Of a stretch of 64,000 nt of DNA, positions 36,419 through 48,851 are shown in pieces. The stretch spans positions 169,855 through 233,854 of the forward strand of contig ML986628.1 of the NCBI GenBank assembly GCA_010094045.1, given 5' to 3'. The notes beneath the pieces were generated by a model that saw only the letters and a list, made by a program, of their open reading frames with translations, did not search any database and was not told the DNA's origin. This DNA is from Lojkania enalia. Lineage: Eukaryota; Ascomycota; Dothideomycetes; Pleosporales. The stretch's first letter is position 1; each line of letters begins with the position of its first letter. The position numbers and the translations under genes were made by a program.

Positions 36419-38267
36419 ATGAGGCTCTTCTTATCAATTTTCAGCGCCTTCCTTTACGCATCGTCTGTTCTGGCGGGTTATCCGCGCCATGTCTTCCACA
36501 AAGCGCGACCCCAAGTCGAGAAGCGAATTCCTAATCAGCCGTTTCAGAACCCAGAACTTCAGAAGCGCGCCTCAACATTCTTAACCGACAAGACAAAAGG
36601 TAAGCTGAGCTTTGAAAGAGCTCCAATTGCTTGCACAGCGCTAATTGACATGTAGAATTTGCTGTAAATGGTAGTGGCATTCCCGAGGTTCCTTTCGATA
36701 TTGGAGAGTCATATGCTGGACTTTTATCCATTTCTGATGACCCAGACGAGACGAGGAAGCTATTCTTCTGGTAACAATAGTCATGCTTTTGGATAGGCCG
36801 ATTGCTGATGGTACATATTAGGTTTTTCCCTTCAACAAATACAGAATGCCCCAGGGAAATCGTCATTTGGTGAGCTCGTAGAATAAGCCTCGGGCCATTT
36901 TCAAGTTAATGTTTTCTAGGCTCAATGGGGGTCCTGGCTGCTCTAGTCTGAGTGGGCTGCTCACTGAGAACGGACCTTTTACATGGGAGGCGGGCACTCT
37001 TGCCCCCGTTCAAAATCCATACAGCTGGACGAACCTTACCAATATGATCTGGGTTGAACAGCCAGTCGGTGTCGGCTATACACAAGGAACACCGAATATC
37101 ACGGACGAGGTCCAGCTGGCGACCGAATTCCGCGGGTTCTTCAAGAACTTCATTGACACTTTTGACATGAAGACGTATGATGTCTATGTTACTGGAGAAT
37201 CTTATGCTGGATTTTATGTTCCTTACATTGCGGACGGAATGATTCAGGCCAATGACACCGACTATTTCAACCTCAAGGGTATTTCGATCAATGATCCTAT
37301 TATCGGAGACGAGACTGTTCAACAGCAAGGTTAGTCCCCTTCTACATTAATTGATCCCCATTAATGACACAGATCAGTTATACTCGTTCCCTATATCGAG
37401 TACTGGAATAATCTCATGTACCTCAACTCCACCTTCCTCGATCAAATGCGCGATCGTGCCGCCGAGTGCAATTATACTAGCTACCTTGAGACGTACTTCA
37501 AGTTTCCCCCACCACCGGGCCCCTTCCCTGTCCTTCCAGATCCATTCTACCGGGACAATTATACCTGCGACATGTTCGACAATTTCTATGGCGCGTTACT
37601 AGAAGTAAATCCCTGCTTCAACATCTACCACATTACTGAAACCTGCCCCCACCCATTCTCCCAACTCGGCATAATAAACACTGGAGACTACCAACCACCA
37701 GGTGCACAGGTCTATTTCAACCGCACCGATGTTCAAGAAGCTCTGAACGCGGTAGTGGGCACAAACTGGGAGCAATGCACCGACATCAATGTCTTCGGCA
37801 ATGGCAAGAACTACAGCGACGCTCGCGACGCATCCCCCGGGCCCGCAAATAACGGTGTCCTCCAACGCGTCATCGAGTTCACCAACAATACCATTATTGG
37901 ATCCGGAGACTTAGATATGCTCCTCAGCACCAATGGCACGCTTTTCGCCATCCAGAACATGACCTGGCACGGACTCCAGGGTTTCCAGTTATGGCCGCTC
38001 GTCAACACCCTTTATGCGCCCTACCACCCCGAATATAATGGTGGGGCGTTGGCGGGTGCGGGCGCTCAGGGCAAGTGGGGAGCTGAGAGGGGCCTGATGT
38101 TCTACACGGCGCAGCTGGCGGGCCACGAGTTGCCGGGTTACACGCCTGGCGTTGCGTATAGGATGCTGGAGATTATGCTGGGGCGGGTGAAGGATTTTAG
38201 TTCGACTGAGAGTTTTACGACGCAAAGTGGGAATTATACCGGGAATGGGACAATTTATAAAGTCTAG
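36419..38267 (+). CDS. Secreted serine carboxypeptidase, peptidase family S10
   Basis: An exopeptidase that removes C-terminal residues, secreted or vacuolar. Five exons (36419-36599, 36656-36770, 36822-36869, 36920-37329, 37378-38267) with 48-56-nt introns give 547 aa. The signal peptide is [19 protein letters not shown]; a propeptide follows with dibasic Lys-Arg sites near residues 39 and 54 that a Kex2-type protease could cut. The substrate-binding block is [11 protein letters not shown]. The triad is visible: Ser209 in [11 protein letters not shown], Asp429 in GSGDLDMLL, His501 in GHELPGYTP. Many N-x-S/T sites suggest heavy glycosylation. The fourth intron must use the acceptor at 37376-37377 to read [10 protein letters not shown]; the nearer AG at 37371-37372 gives a wrong frame. 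No lesion is seen. The substrate is unknown. Confidence 0.93.
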
Positions 38268-39565
38268 TAGAGGTGTACGACCATAGAGCAGTGGGGGAGG
38301 CTCTTGGATAAGTATTTCTTGTAGATAGACGATCATGATGGAATGATAATTTAATGTTTGAATGGATGGTGATGGATCGTTGCTGTAATTTGTTTGTGGG
38401 CGAGCGTAGCTTCGATGTCTAACTGCTCTTGTGTTTCTGCCTCCAAATCATGTGTCTGCAATAGTTTCCTAGGTGTGCTATGGTTTTGAATGCCATTTGC
38501 ACTAATCCGAGAGCCGAATTCGCACATATTCTCGATCTCTCATTCTGACATATGCTACTATTGTTAAGATATTCCTGTTGGGTCGCATTTTGAACATTTG
38601 TAGATTGGCGATGGAAGTTGTAGAAGGGAAAATAAATCCACAGTAGTGATTGACGGGCATTTTGTTTAGAAGTGCAGAGCCGGGGAATGAAGGAAGAATT
38701 ACCAGTAGCTCTGGGCATGAGATGAGAGATGGAGACTGGCGAACCATTACATCCAATGCATCGAACAGACATATTGCATCGGGTAGTCTTGTAACACTTA
38801 GCGCTCTCGTTTTAAGTCTAAGGATAAATTCTAAAAAGGAGCATCTTGCGCTTAAAGTATCGTTCTCCGTCCTTGTGCCGTGGGAGGTAGTGCACTTGCT
38901 ACGCCAGAATGTCGTGCACAAATTCTATCGTTCTTGATTAGGAAGGTCGGAAAATTGTGTCGATTGCGGCTTCATATTAGATGACTTCCTGATTAGTCTA
39001 GCGCCCACGTGGATAACTTTCACTGCCTCTAGGTTCGGGGCTCCAGGTTCACACGTTTACGATTTACTGGTCTTTCTACTTTCCTCTTACTGACGTTATG
39101 ACAAGTGTGTCGACCTATTATCCTGGTATTGGTTCAATGCGAACCACGTGTATCGTCATATATGCACGTGCGGTTCTTTTTTTTTCTTTCTTTCTTGACA
39201 TAACTTATTTGGTATTGTTTTCATTTCCAGCCTGGATTGGGAAATCTCCAGATGTCGAGAAATACGTCCTCTCAATAAATAGTCTGCATCTACGTCGAAA
39301 AGTGAGATAAAACATTGCTCGTACTATCACAAGAACCGCATACTAATTCGACACGCTGCAGAGATTCGAAAAGCCAGTTTATAAATGATCGGTGGCCCGG
39401 ATTATTCTACTCCAAACCCCCATTCCGGTGCCGCTAATCTCCCGCCAACGCCTCTAGGTTCCCTTCAACTAGGTTTCCTTCAAAGATCTTGATTCTTCCA
39501 TTTAGTAGCTGCCTTCTTCCCCATCTTTAATCCCACTCAACCATATCCTGCCTATTCCCTCTCGT
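38268..39565. other. Intergenic between convergent genes
   Basis: The 3' flanks of the carboxypeptidase and the downstream P450 meet here. No gene is recognised; a T-rich run lies near 39177-39200. Confidence 0.45.
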
Positions 39566-41236
39566 CTACTCTCCAAACGGCGTAAATCTCTCCAGCACCC
39601 GCATCGCATCCTCCTGCTCCTTCTCCAAAACTGCCCTATGCCTCTCACTCCGGACGCGAATCTCGCACTCAAATTTCTGCGGCCGGATGTTGAAGCCCTC
39701 AGTGTACTTGAATGTGTCGTAGACTCGTCCCTCGATGGGCTTGATGTCGAACGCCCAGAGCATCTTGGCCAGCGCGACGAAGAGGCTGTTCGCGGCGAGG
39801 TCAGCGCCGGGACAGATTCTGCGGCCCCAGCCGAAGGACGAGTGGCCCGCTTTAGCAGGGTGCGGCTTTCCTAGGCCGAGCTCCGCGCCTCGTTGCTTCA
39901 AAATGTGCTTCTCTGCAGCTTGGGCTTGGAACTCGCTTTTCTTGGCCGCGAGATTCGAGTCGAGGAAGCGTGTTGGATTAAAGTGGTGTGGGTTCGGGTA
40001 GTATTCTGGATTGAGGTTGATGGCCCAGGAGTTGCCGAGTATGGTGGTGCCGCGCGGGATGTAGTAGCCCTCGTAGTGGTCGTCTTCAGTCGAGGCATGC
40101 GGTGTGCCGCCCAGAACCGCGACGGGCCGCCAGCGTAGGACTTCTTTGACGAGGGCCCGGATGTAGGGAAGGCCTTTTTCGTCATCAAAGGTTGGTGTTC
40201 TGTTGGGGCCTATGACAGAATCAAGTTCGGCGTGGGCGGCGATGAGGGCCGAGGGGTGAGTGATGAGCGCGAGAAATGCAGAGCAGAGTGTTGATGCTGT
40301 CGTGTCGGAGCCCGCGCCAAATAGAGAGGCTGGGATGAAGGAAAAGTCGCGCTCGGATAGCGGAATATCCTCCTTTTCTCTTAATTCTAGCAGCAATTTA
40401 CACAGCGAGTCTGGAATCTCGGCGCCTTGGGTCTTTGCACGCGCAAGGTCCGATCGCACGACATTCACGAGCTGCATATTCGCAGCAGCTTCAGCACGCC
40501 CATGCTCTTTGATCTCCGCTTTCCAAGGCGCCAAAACGTCTGGTAAGTACTTGAGGAATGGGAACGATTCTACGAGGTACTTGCCCGGCACGTTAAGGCT
40601 GGCGCTATACTGCATGAACCTGAACCGATCATGGATTACCTGGGCATTCAGGCTATCAATCCGATGCCCATACGACACGGAGAATACAATCGAGCTCGTG
40701 AATCGCTCTAGTAACTTCTCCCAGTCTCGCGGAGAGTGGAGAAGTTGGTAGCACAAGCGTGATGCCTCGGCCGTCTGGACAGGCTTGTACAGACGTAGCG
40801 CCTTGGGGGTCAGAGCCTGATGTAGCAACTTCCTCCGGATACTCCATTCTTTGCCGTAAGGCTGGACTAGCACGCTTGCGCCGTCCCACAGAATTTCGCC
40901 CATGGCGACCATGCGTGGACGCGAGGAGTACTTGGTGCTTCTTTTCTCCAGCAGCTCAACGGCGATGACGGGGTCCGAGATCACCACGGTGGGTTTGCGG
41001 CCAATCCATATTGTGAATATGGGGCCGTAGATTTTGGACCACTGCTCGAATTGCAGCCAGGGCTGCGAATTGGCAAGCTGGAACTTGTTGCCGAAGAAGG
41101 GCAGCGGAGTCGGGCCGGGGGGCATGCGAAGCCATAGCCATGCATCGTGGAGGAGTGTGACGGCGGGGATGGCAAGGAGGAGGGAGAACCAGAGGTACGG
41201 GGGCCATGCAGTCGACAATAGAGATTCTAGGGCCAT
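39566..41236 (-). CDS. Cytochrome P450, fungal monooxygenase type
   Basis: An intronless P450 of 556 aa. The start at 41236 (MALESLLSTAWPPYLW) leads directly into the membrane anchor and the hinge MPPGPTPLPFFGN; the open frame reaches back to ATG 41308, but that extension is Ser/His-rich and unlikely. The I-helix has AGSDTT, the K-helix EVLR, the PERF-like segment FNPTRFLD, and the heme loop FGWGRRICPG with Cys475. All key residues are intact, so it should be active. The overall pattern resembles the O-methylsterigmatocystin oxidoreductase-like group of fungal P450s used in secondary metabolism, which is inference. It is divergent from the flavin monooxygenase at 42029, about 790 bp away, suggesting shared control and a joint pathway. 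The substrate is unknown. Confidence 0.92.
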   Translation of the reverse strand: MALESLLSTAWPPYLWFSLLLAIPAVTLLHDAWLWLRMPPGPTPLPFFGNKFQLANSQPWLQFEQWSKIYGPIFTIWIGRKPTVVISDPVIAVELLEKRSTKYSSRPRMVAMGEILWDGASVLVQPYGKEWSIRRKLLHQALTPKALRLYKPVQTAEASRLCYQLLHSPRDWEKLLERFTSSIVFSVSYGHRIDSLNAQVIHDRFRFMQYSASLNVPGKYLVESFPFLKYLPDVLAPWKAEIKEHGRAEAAANMQLVNVVRSDLARAKTQGAEIPDSLCKLLLELREKEDIPLSERDFSFIPASLFGAGSDTTASTLCSAFLALITHPSALIAAHAELDSVIGPNRTPTFDDEKGLPYIRALVKEVLRWRPVAVLGGTPHASTEDDHYEGYYIPRGTTILGNSWAINLNPEYYPNPHHFNPTRFLDSNLAAKKSEFQAQAAEKHILKQRGAELGLGKPHPAKAGHSSFGWGRRICPGADLAANSLFVALAKMLWAFDIKPIEGRVYDTFKYTEGFNIRPQKFECEIRVRSERHRAVLEKEQEDAMRVLERFTPFGE

Positions 41237-42028
41237 GGTTAGACGCCTGGACAGAGCATGCGCGTGTGTGGGAGAGGAAATGGATGTGTTTGAACTCACG
41301 GGACGCATGAAGAGTGAGGTTGCGGCCGCGTTCAGCGTGCGATAGTGTGCGATGGAGCGTTTCGGCAGTTGAGTAGTGCCTTAGAGCGCTGCCGCCTCAG
41401 TCTCGTGCGCAGCCATGTGGGGGATGATGCAGCCCAGAGCGAGCTACAGATGCCATCTCGACAGGCTATTTTGCACGAGGCGGCGAATTCGATCGTGTGT
41501 GAAACCAGGAAGGGCTGGGTGCCGCGGACTCGAGGGAGCGTCTCACAAGACGTTATATTTGGGGCATATTGTTATTCGGAGACGCGAGTGCAGGTGCTGG
41601 CTCTGGCTGTGGAGGGGGTCATGTAGTCGGCGCCACGTCGGCCGAGGTACCGAGGCGGGGTCCAGCTGCGGGGCAGTACTAGAGCAGGCTCCGAAGGATC
41701 TAATTCCGGGGACGATATCTGCCCTCCGCACACATGTTGCGACCTCCTTCGCCCCCCTTCGCCCCCCTTCCCCCCTCCCAAAGATGGGGCATCTTGCGTC
41801 TTATATGAATGCCGATCCTGGAGAAGAAAGCATGTGCCTGTACCCCGAGCGTCCATTCCTGGCCATTGCACCCCGTGACTCCCACACCCTTCCCCCGTCT
41901 CTCCGCTTGTACAATACAAGCAGGGTAGACGAGTGAGTAGACTGATCGCCTTTTCATCTCACGCTCGATCGAAGCGTTCCGCCCGCTCCCCGTTGCGCCG
42001 CATTTCTGCCTTTCCCTGTTCAGCCACC
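41237..42028. promoter_or_regulatory. Shared divergent promoter of P450 and flavin monooxygenase
   Basis: The two oxygenase genes start from opposite ends of this 792-bp segment. It has a C-rich tandem TTCGCCCCCC (about 41751-41771), a common kind of fungal promoter tract on the monooxygenase side, and palindromic GC-rich motifs such as CGGCCG near 41639. No specific regulator site can be named. The monooxygenase start has the favourable context CCACCATGG. Confidence 0.5.
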
Positions 42029-43348
42029 ATGGCAAAGCCGCTCCCCCTCTCCGGCCTTGAAGTGATAATAATCGGCGCCGGTTTCGCCGGCCTCACTGCT
42101 GCCATTGAGTGTCGCAAACGCGGCGCATCCGTTACCCTCTTTGATAGCGCTGCCTCCCGCCGCCAGCTCGGCGACATCATCTCCTTTGGTTCCAACTCTG
42201 GTCGCATCTTCCGGTCCTGGCCCGGCGTCGAGGAAAAACTGGATCCTGTCTGCCACCACTCTGACGGCCTGGTGTTCCGCACCTATGACGATGAGTACCT
42301 GTGCACGCAGACATGGGACGCCGAAGCCGACTGGGGAAAGCGCTTCAATGGCCATAGAGGCGAGATTCATGAGGTGGTGTGGGACCATGCCTTGAGCATT
42401 GGCGTCGACATTCGGCTGGGGAGAAAGGTGACCGAGTACTTTGAAGATGAGAGGGAGGCTGGCGTCATTATTGACGGCGAGAGGCTCACTGCCGATGTGG
42501 TGCTTGCGGGCGATGGAGTCAGGAGTCTTGCGAGGACGATTGTGTTGGGTTTTGAGGATAAGCCCAAGAGCTCCGGGTATGCAGTCTATAGGAGTTGGAT
42601 GGGCACCGACAAGCTGAAGGAGAATCCGTTGACGGCATGGTTGGCGGATCCGAATATTGATCATCACGTGGGCTGGTTGGGGCCGGATGTGCATTTCTTG
42701 GTGGCTACGTTGCAAAACGGGACCGCTTGTAGCTGGGTCCTAACACATAAAGTAATCTCATCTCAAGCACCAAATGGTGGTAGGTAGATGTTAACTAATC
42801 TTCTATAGGATGATGCCGACGTAGAAGAATCCTGGTCCGCCCCCGGCTACGTCGAGGAAGCCGTCAAAGCTGTCGAAGGGTGGGCGCCCGTCGTCCACGC
42901 CATCATTCGCGCAACCCCCGAAGAGAAACTCGTTGACTGGAAGCTCGTCTTTCGAGACCCTCTCCCTACCTGGATCAGCCCAAAGCGCCGCATCGCCCTC
43001 ATCGGCGACGCTGCACATCCCTTTCTACCAACGTCTATCCAGGGCGCCTCGCAGTCCATGGAAGATGGCGTCACCGCAGCTATATGTCTCGAGCTAGCAG
43101 GGAAGGCCAATGTGCCTGAAGCCATCCGTGCGTACGAGAAAATTCGATACGAGAGGGTGCACGCCGTGCAGCAAACGGGCGTGACGAATAGGGATAATTG
43201 GCACAAGGCGGATTTCGATTTTGTCAGGAAGAATCCAGAGTCTGTCAAGTTGCCAAGGCAGGATTGGGTGCTAAATTTCGATTGCGCTGCGCATACGTAT
43301 GAGGTCTTTGACAAGACGGTGGCAGAACTGAGGAAAGAATCTAGCTAG
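42029..43348 (+). CDS. FAD-dependent monooxygenase, salicylate-hydroxylase-like
   Basis: A class A flavoprotein hydroxylase (FAD plus NAD(P)H and O2) that typically hydroxylates aromatic or polyketide-derived rings. Two exons, 42029-42751 and 42809-43348, with a 57-nt intron, give 420 aa. The Rossmann dinucleotide-binding motif GAGFAG is at residues 16-21, the DG motif at 162-163 (LAGDGVRS) and the GD motif at 307-308 (RIALIGDAAHPFLPT). There is no membrane helix or signal, so it is probably cytosolic. An in-frame ATG at 41933 adds a basic, low-complexity leader; ATG 42029 is preferred for its context and because the fold starts just after it. Divergent pairing with an active-looking P450 suggests successive oxidations of one substrate, but no scaffold-forming enzyme is in the window. 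Confidence 0.92.
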
Positions 43349-44475
43349 CAGCCGTTGCTATGAATAGATGGAAGTGTAATAGATGGAAGTACGGTAGAAA
43401 CCGGGGTGAGAAGTCACTGTCATGTCCTCTCCTCGCTTGGTTAATGGTCGAGGAAATGTCTTGCGATAACTTAGCCTCGTTCTACGCTTTTAGAATATTG
43501 TAGAGCCGCTGTGTTTTACTCGCAAAAATTTTTACGCGGGTTTCTAGGCTGGTGAACGATTTGACGATGCATTGCCATTATTCATATCATTTTCACTAGA
43601 TTTTATGGTCCACGACTAAGTCTCCTCTGTATGATCCATTCACCTAAGAGCAAATGGGGTTGTGAATATTCTGCTCGTTTTCCTGGGAGGCTCGGACAGG
43701 CACCGAGTCTCAATGTATCTTTTAACGATTAGCCTAACGATTCGGTCACTTGATCGCCCTATTGTAAACCGGAACGCGCGGTGCTACTCTTGGCTGTTCT
43801 TTTATGGTGTTCGCGGCTCCATCGTTGTTAGCGGTAGGGAGGTTGCTCAGTTTGTATTGCGGAAGGCAATATTTTTATTCAAAAGTAGCAGCCAAGAAAT
43901 CCGACTCCGGTAGATTCATGAGGACCTAATTTTATTTCTGGTAGAGAATTGCATCGAAGCGAGTCAACACAGGGGTTGGGTATATGCTTCATTAAAAGGT
44001 GCGCAAAAACGGTTGAAGAGGGAAGACAAGGAATAGGGATAATGCTGAATAGAAAACTGGCTCGGTATTAAGGGGCTATATTGCAGTCTTTTTTTTTTCT
44101 TCATGTTTAAATGTCAATACACGTTGATTATGAAAAATTACGCTTTCCAGTAACAAATAGGTGCTCAAGTCACATGTTAGAATTATATAGGTCGAATTTC
44201 TTGTTAAAATACAGAATGTAGGACATATAGCATGAAGAAGACGTTGATTAGTTAAGTAGGAGAGGTAGATGATAAGATCTCTACAATGCTGCTAGACGCA
44301 ATGGTGTATCAGATAAGATTCTTTTTTTGACCGCGTTGACTACATTGGATATATACAGCAACTGTCATTTTCTGCTGGTAATCCCTACAATAGTAGATTA
44401 AAAAAAAAATAAATTTTTTTGGTTTTTTTTTTTTTGGTTGCAAATGACTATAGAAGCTACAAAACGTTAACGTTA
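43349..44475. other. AT-rich intergenic, nothing recognised
   Basis: Contains several A and T runs (for example 44090-44098 and 44400-44434). The small frame at 43662-43913 has no recognisable feature. Confidence 0.4.
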
Positions 44476-47012
44476 CTAATCTTCAGTAACCCATGAATAA
44501 CCACCGTCTTCTCTACATTTCTGCACCATAGAACTTAGCTCAACTGAAATGCTGTGAGAGCTCTTCCGTCCAAGCTTTCCTTCAGCAGTATATGGCTTCC
44601 ACAACAAGCATGTCTTTTTGTATTATTTCTAGAAAATCGCGGAAGAATTCGGTGCAATTATTGTCGGAGCGAAGCTCGTCCATCATCTGTTAATCCGGAC
44701 ATGTCAGTATTGATCTGTAGAGATATAGCAGGTATAAAGAAATAAACAGCGATGACTGACTTCTGTGACCGAGCCCTTGGCTTTTGCCTTGCATGTTCCC
44801 GATTCCTCAATAGTAAAAAATATATCGTCGAGGATATTGCTATATTTAAAATCTGCGGCAAGCCGTCGGTTCGCAAATTCCACTATAGCCGCCCAACCAC
44901 CGAAGAACCATGTGACGAACTCAAGGTAGGCGCATCCTAGAGTCCATATATCCCACGGAGGACTTAATTTGCATTCTGGAAGGTCGGATTCGGGAGCTCG
45001 ATATGAAGGAGAATTTGCTACCCAAGGACGACTCTGGGCTAGAACCGAGTCTCTAGTGCTAAAATGAGCAATCCCAAAGTCGGTAATCTTTAATATTCCT
45101 CGCTTGCCATCCGAGAGCCAGGGAATGTTTTCCGGTTTAATATCTCCGTGACGTCCAAATAACTTTTTAATTGTTTCCGTACTGGCTGACCTGGCAGACA
45201 GTATTAAACCTCTGAGGTCCTTTGAGGCAACTCTTGGGAAAGATTCTTGCTTGAGAAGACGGCTTCCTGAAAGCGTTTCCCAATGGTGAATTTTGTAGAG
45301 ACCTTCGGCAAGGCCTTGACATTGTTCAGCTAGCCAGAGAGCGGCGCCTTAGTTCTTAAGTGGCGTAGGATTGACATTCTTCCAATAACCCCGTAGGTCA
45401 GCCTCTGCACAGAGGAAAATGAGATAATAATATCTATTATGTTTGTAGGTCGCGAGGAGGTTTATAAGATGTGGATGTGGATGTCTGTCGCGGCTGAGGC
45501 CGCTTAAAACACTGACTTCTCGCTCGAAGACCTCTTCGTTATCCGTGAATAGCTATTTGACAGTAAAGAATCGATTGGAAATCTGATCTTTTCAGCATCA
45601 AGTTCCTTATCTTGAATACGTTTCAATGGTAGACATACCTTAGCGCCATGGAAAGAGAAATGATCAGGATGGACTACAGCCGTGTATACTTGGTCAAAAC
45701 CGCCTTCAGCCTCCACTCGCTCCCAAAATGTATAAGGAAGTATACACCCTCAATGGAGACCATAGTGAGATATACCCCCACCCTCTAGACGCTTAAAAAT
45801 AGGAGCAAGAAGTGTCCACTGCCGCTCCTCAAATCGAGCAATCGTACTGTCTCTCCATTTCCTGAAGCACCGCAAAGGAACATTGGGTTCATTTACGCGG
45901 GCAAGCTTGGAAGAATCTCTTGAGACCTTGACAAGCGGAAGGCCGCTATCGCAGACGCGTGAATCGATGAATGCTTTGATCTTATGAGGTCTGTCGATCA
46001 GCAGCAGTATGGAAAATATCTTGCGAAATTCCATGCGCATATTTTGGTTCTCATTACGCTTTTGTGAGTTTGCCTCATTGTCAGGTGTTGGGCAAGAGCG
46101 GTTGCGTTCGCCACAGATTAAACGCGCTTCCCTCCGAATGGCTCGTGTATGGGCGAGTGGCCTCCAGATTTGTAGACGCTTTCTTAGAGAATGCTTACAT
46201 CTCTCCAGCTCAATCGTAACTGTATCTTTGTTTATGGGTCGTGACAATTGCCGATCAGGAATGAATTTCTTGTACTCGTCAACGGAGCTGTTCTGCATAG
46301 CGCGAAATAATAGATCTCGCAAACTCTCTTGAGAGTCGTCGGAGCTCATGTAGCTTAGGTGACTCGATTCCGTTCGCCGCCGTTGATATTTCATAGGCAT
46401 TTCGTCATCTTTGTAATCATTGTCGTCAGGTGGAGCTCCATGCTGTTGGAAATCAATCACGTTTGGGGCACTATCATGAAAAGTAGCTGATAATGGCGGG
46501 CTTTGAATATTCTTGGTCCCTTGCTGAGGGGGTGAATGGTCTGTTTCTGATCTGTCAGTTATCTGTACAGCGTGTTGAGACATTCGGATTGAGTGGCCGT
46601 CGCCTCCTTTAACTGAAACAAGTTTATGAACGGAATGAGTGCTATCTAGCTGATAGTCCATCGCATTCATACCTGACATATATTTCGAACTGTCTCGTAA
46701 TTTTAGTTCATCGCCGCCGTTTACCCGTTCGGATACAATGGATTCGGATGATGTCGTTAGAACGACGTTAGCAACGGCCTGTTCCGGGTTGGAATCATGA
46801 CCGGGTTTTCCCTTAGCTAAATGGGGTGTTGGAATGTTGTGTTGACTGGATGTAGTCTTTGTATCAAGGAGAGGATCCTCTGTTTCGCCAGCAGCAGTGT
46901 CAGCCTGGCCTGTTGGTTCTGCCTTAATGGCATCATTAGAATCAATTCGTGTCTCCGGGATGGCTGATCTTGTCGAAAGGTTTTCAGGAACCATCATAGT
47001 GCGAAAGTACAA
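44476..47012 (-). pseudogene. Fungal-expanded Ser/Thr protein kinase, inactivated
   Basis: An open frame of 420 codons (47012-45750, MYFRTMMVPENLS...) with a Ser/Thr-rich, probably disordered N-terminus leads into a kinase start, but TGA at 45750-45752 interrupts it. The same frame continues as CILPYTFWERVEAEGGFDQV with a putative Lys in PLKRIQ. A frame change before about 45540 brings in EVFEREVSVLSGL, then a TAA at 45349-45351. The rest is open: GRHGDIKPEN replaces the usual HRDLKPEN, ILKITDFGIAHF carries DFG, and SYRAPES and DIWTLGCAYLEF follow. A C-terminal piece ends at 44476. The lesions are seen; an unusual intron could hide the frame change but not the TAA. The family is a large lineage-specific set in Pezizomycotina. 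At least two stops could be C-to-T changes. Confidence 0.75.
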
Positions 47013-48851
47013 AGAAACAGAATGAAATGACTCGATATGACAGCTTTACTCAATAGCGAATGGGGATACCAGAAGCGATAAATATTTAGTACTTCGGAGT
47101 CTTGTGGTGGCAAAGCCGCTAAACATGATCTATTGCACATGGAGCTAGGACCCTTGCAAAAGGCTATCTCATTGAGAACGCCTCTGCAGTATACTCGAGG
47201 AATCCAACATGGGCAATCTCACGAGGCTGTAAACTAGGCAGACGGCAGCCTGGACTAATTATGAACTCAAAATGGGGGCTAAGAAAGTTTTGGGGCTCCA
47301 AGATGCAATGAATGGTAGTCAAGAATCTGTGTATGCGTGCAGTAAGTGTCAACTAAGGAGTAATATGTTATATTGATTCATCTCTAGCTTTCCTACGACA
47401 ATACATTGACCCCTGCCTTTGCGCCATGGATGCTAGAATATTCAGAGTGCCTTGACAATTATAATCCACTGTCTGGATGGTCTAAAGTTTAGTCGCCGAT
47501 CATATTTTGACGCCACTATATGAGCTGAATGTTGAAGGAGAGCTATTGGTTGCTCGAGCACTGCGGCTGACAGGAAGAGTAGGCTGAGAGTCAAGACACG
47601 GATTCTGCTCAGCTGATTGGGGTGTCAACCCGTCAAAATAAAGCGGGATGATGAGCCCATTACATAGTCCGCATCATCAATTACTCTGCAAAACTATTAG
47701 CCTTTCGGGGTATCCTTGTCCCGTAGGTAACTATGCCTCTGACGCTGCAACAAATGTGGCCCATTGCGCCCACGACACAGGATATTCGGGTTGGAAAAAT
47801 TGATCCAGCAAAGCTATCGGAGAAGCTAAGTCTGAAATTTCCCTCTGGATCATTTGGAATTAAAGTTAGGGTGCCTTATGATACTTGAAAAAGTTAAAAG
47901 TTTACTAACTCGTCGTGGCGCAGATGATGCTTAACACCTACAGCATCCAGGCTCCTAAACGTCTTACAAACGTGAGATAGCCCGGAACCAACAACTATTA
48001 AATTCGAAGTTGACAAAATCTCATATGGAAAGAGATCGTAGAGTGTAGGTATCTAGGACCTAAGCTACCCGCAGCACGGCACGGCAAGTGGAGTCGTTTA
48101 TTCAAGGGGTGGCGAACGCACAGTCGGCATCAGGGAAATTGATAGCTGCGTTGTGCGGGACTGACAACGATATGAAATTGCTATTAGAATATGTCTTTTT
48201 AAGGAATAATGATTCTCGACTCAGGAATCCTCTCAGCTCATTATTATGTTAGCTGAGCTACAGCAAAATTCTCTTTACGCCCTCACATTACGTATTTCCC
48301 ACTGATCGCCCCCACATTGCTCCATCCCCCACTCCCTGTTCCAAGTTGCAGCTAGAATGCCTTTTCATGCAAGATATGTTCAGCTTTGCTCACACCGTCA
48401 CGCCATGTTGAAGGTCATTGATAACTCGTCGGTTTACAACTTCACAATAGGTAATAGCCTCCCCCGTTTCACCGGATTTGCCTATCTTGCCTGATTGATC
48501 TGGTCATTTTCTCAACCATGCCCATATTGTGGAGGGTTGGGAATGAATGCTGCGGCAAGCCATAATGCGGCCCTGTATTGAAGGCGCAAATCTTTAGCTG
48601 AAGAGATACTGCAAGTGAAATATAGAAAAGATATTGAACATAGATATAGCACCGCTCATCCATTTACATGACTCTCCGATTCCCTTCGATAAGAACATCT
48701 AGCTCACGACTAAGGATAATGATCCAGGCCATTTTTCGCTTCGGTTATTCGGCCTTGTTCATCAACAACAATTCATTTTCTTAAAATCATACTCATTACC
48801 GGCGCTACCCTAGCCTCAGGCTCTTAGCAAGAACTATATAACTGAATAGAT
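47013..48851. other. Intergenic between the two kinase relics
   Basis: No gene is supported. A 51-codon frame at 47731-47886 (MPLTLQQMWPIAPTTQDI...) is open but too short to judge. Confidence 0.4.

Noticed and set aside
35348..36422. Several overlapping frames on both strands, partly resembling coiled STAND N-terminal sequence
   Set aside because: Resemblance is weak and cannot be ordered into one gene.
36419..43348. Secondary-metabolite gene cluster spanning the carboxypeptidase, P450 and FAD monooxygenase
   Set aside because: No PKS, NRPS, terpene synthase, cluster regulator or transporter in reach; only the divergent pair is supported.
47731..47886. 51-codon plus-strand frame between the kinase relics
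   Set aside because: Too short, no recognisable motif.
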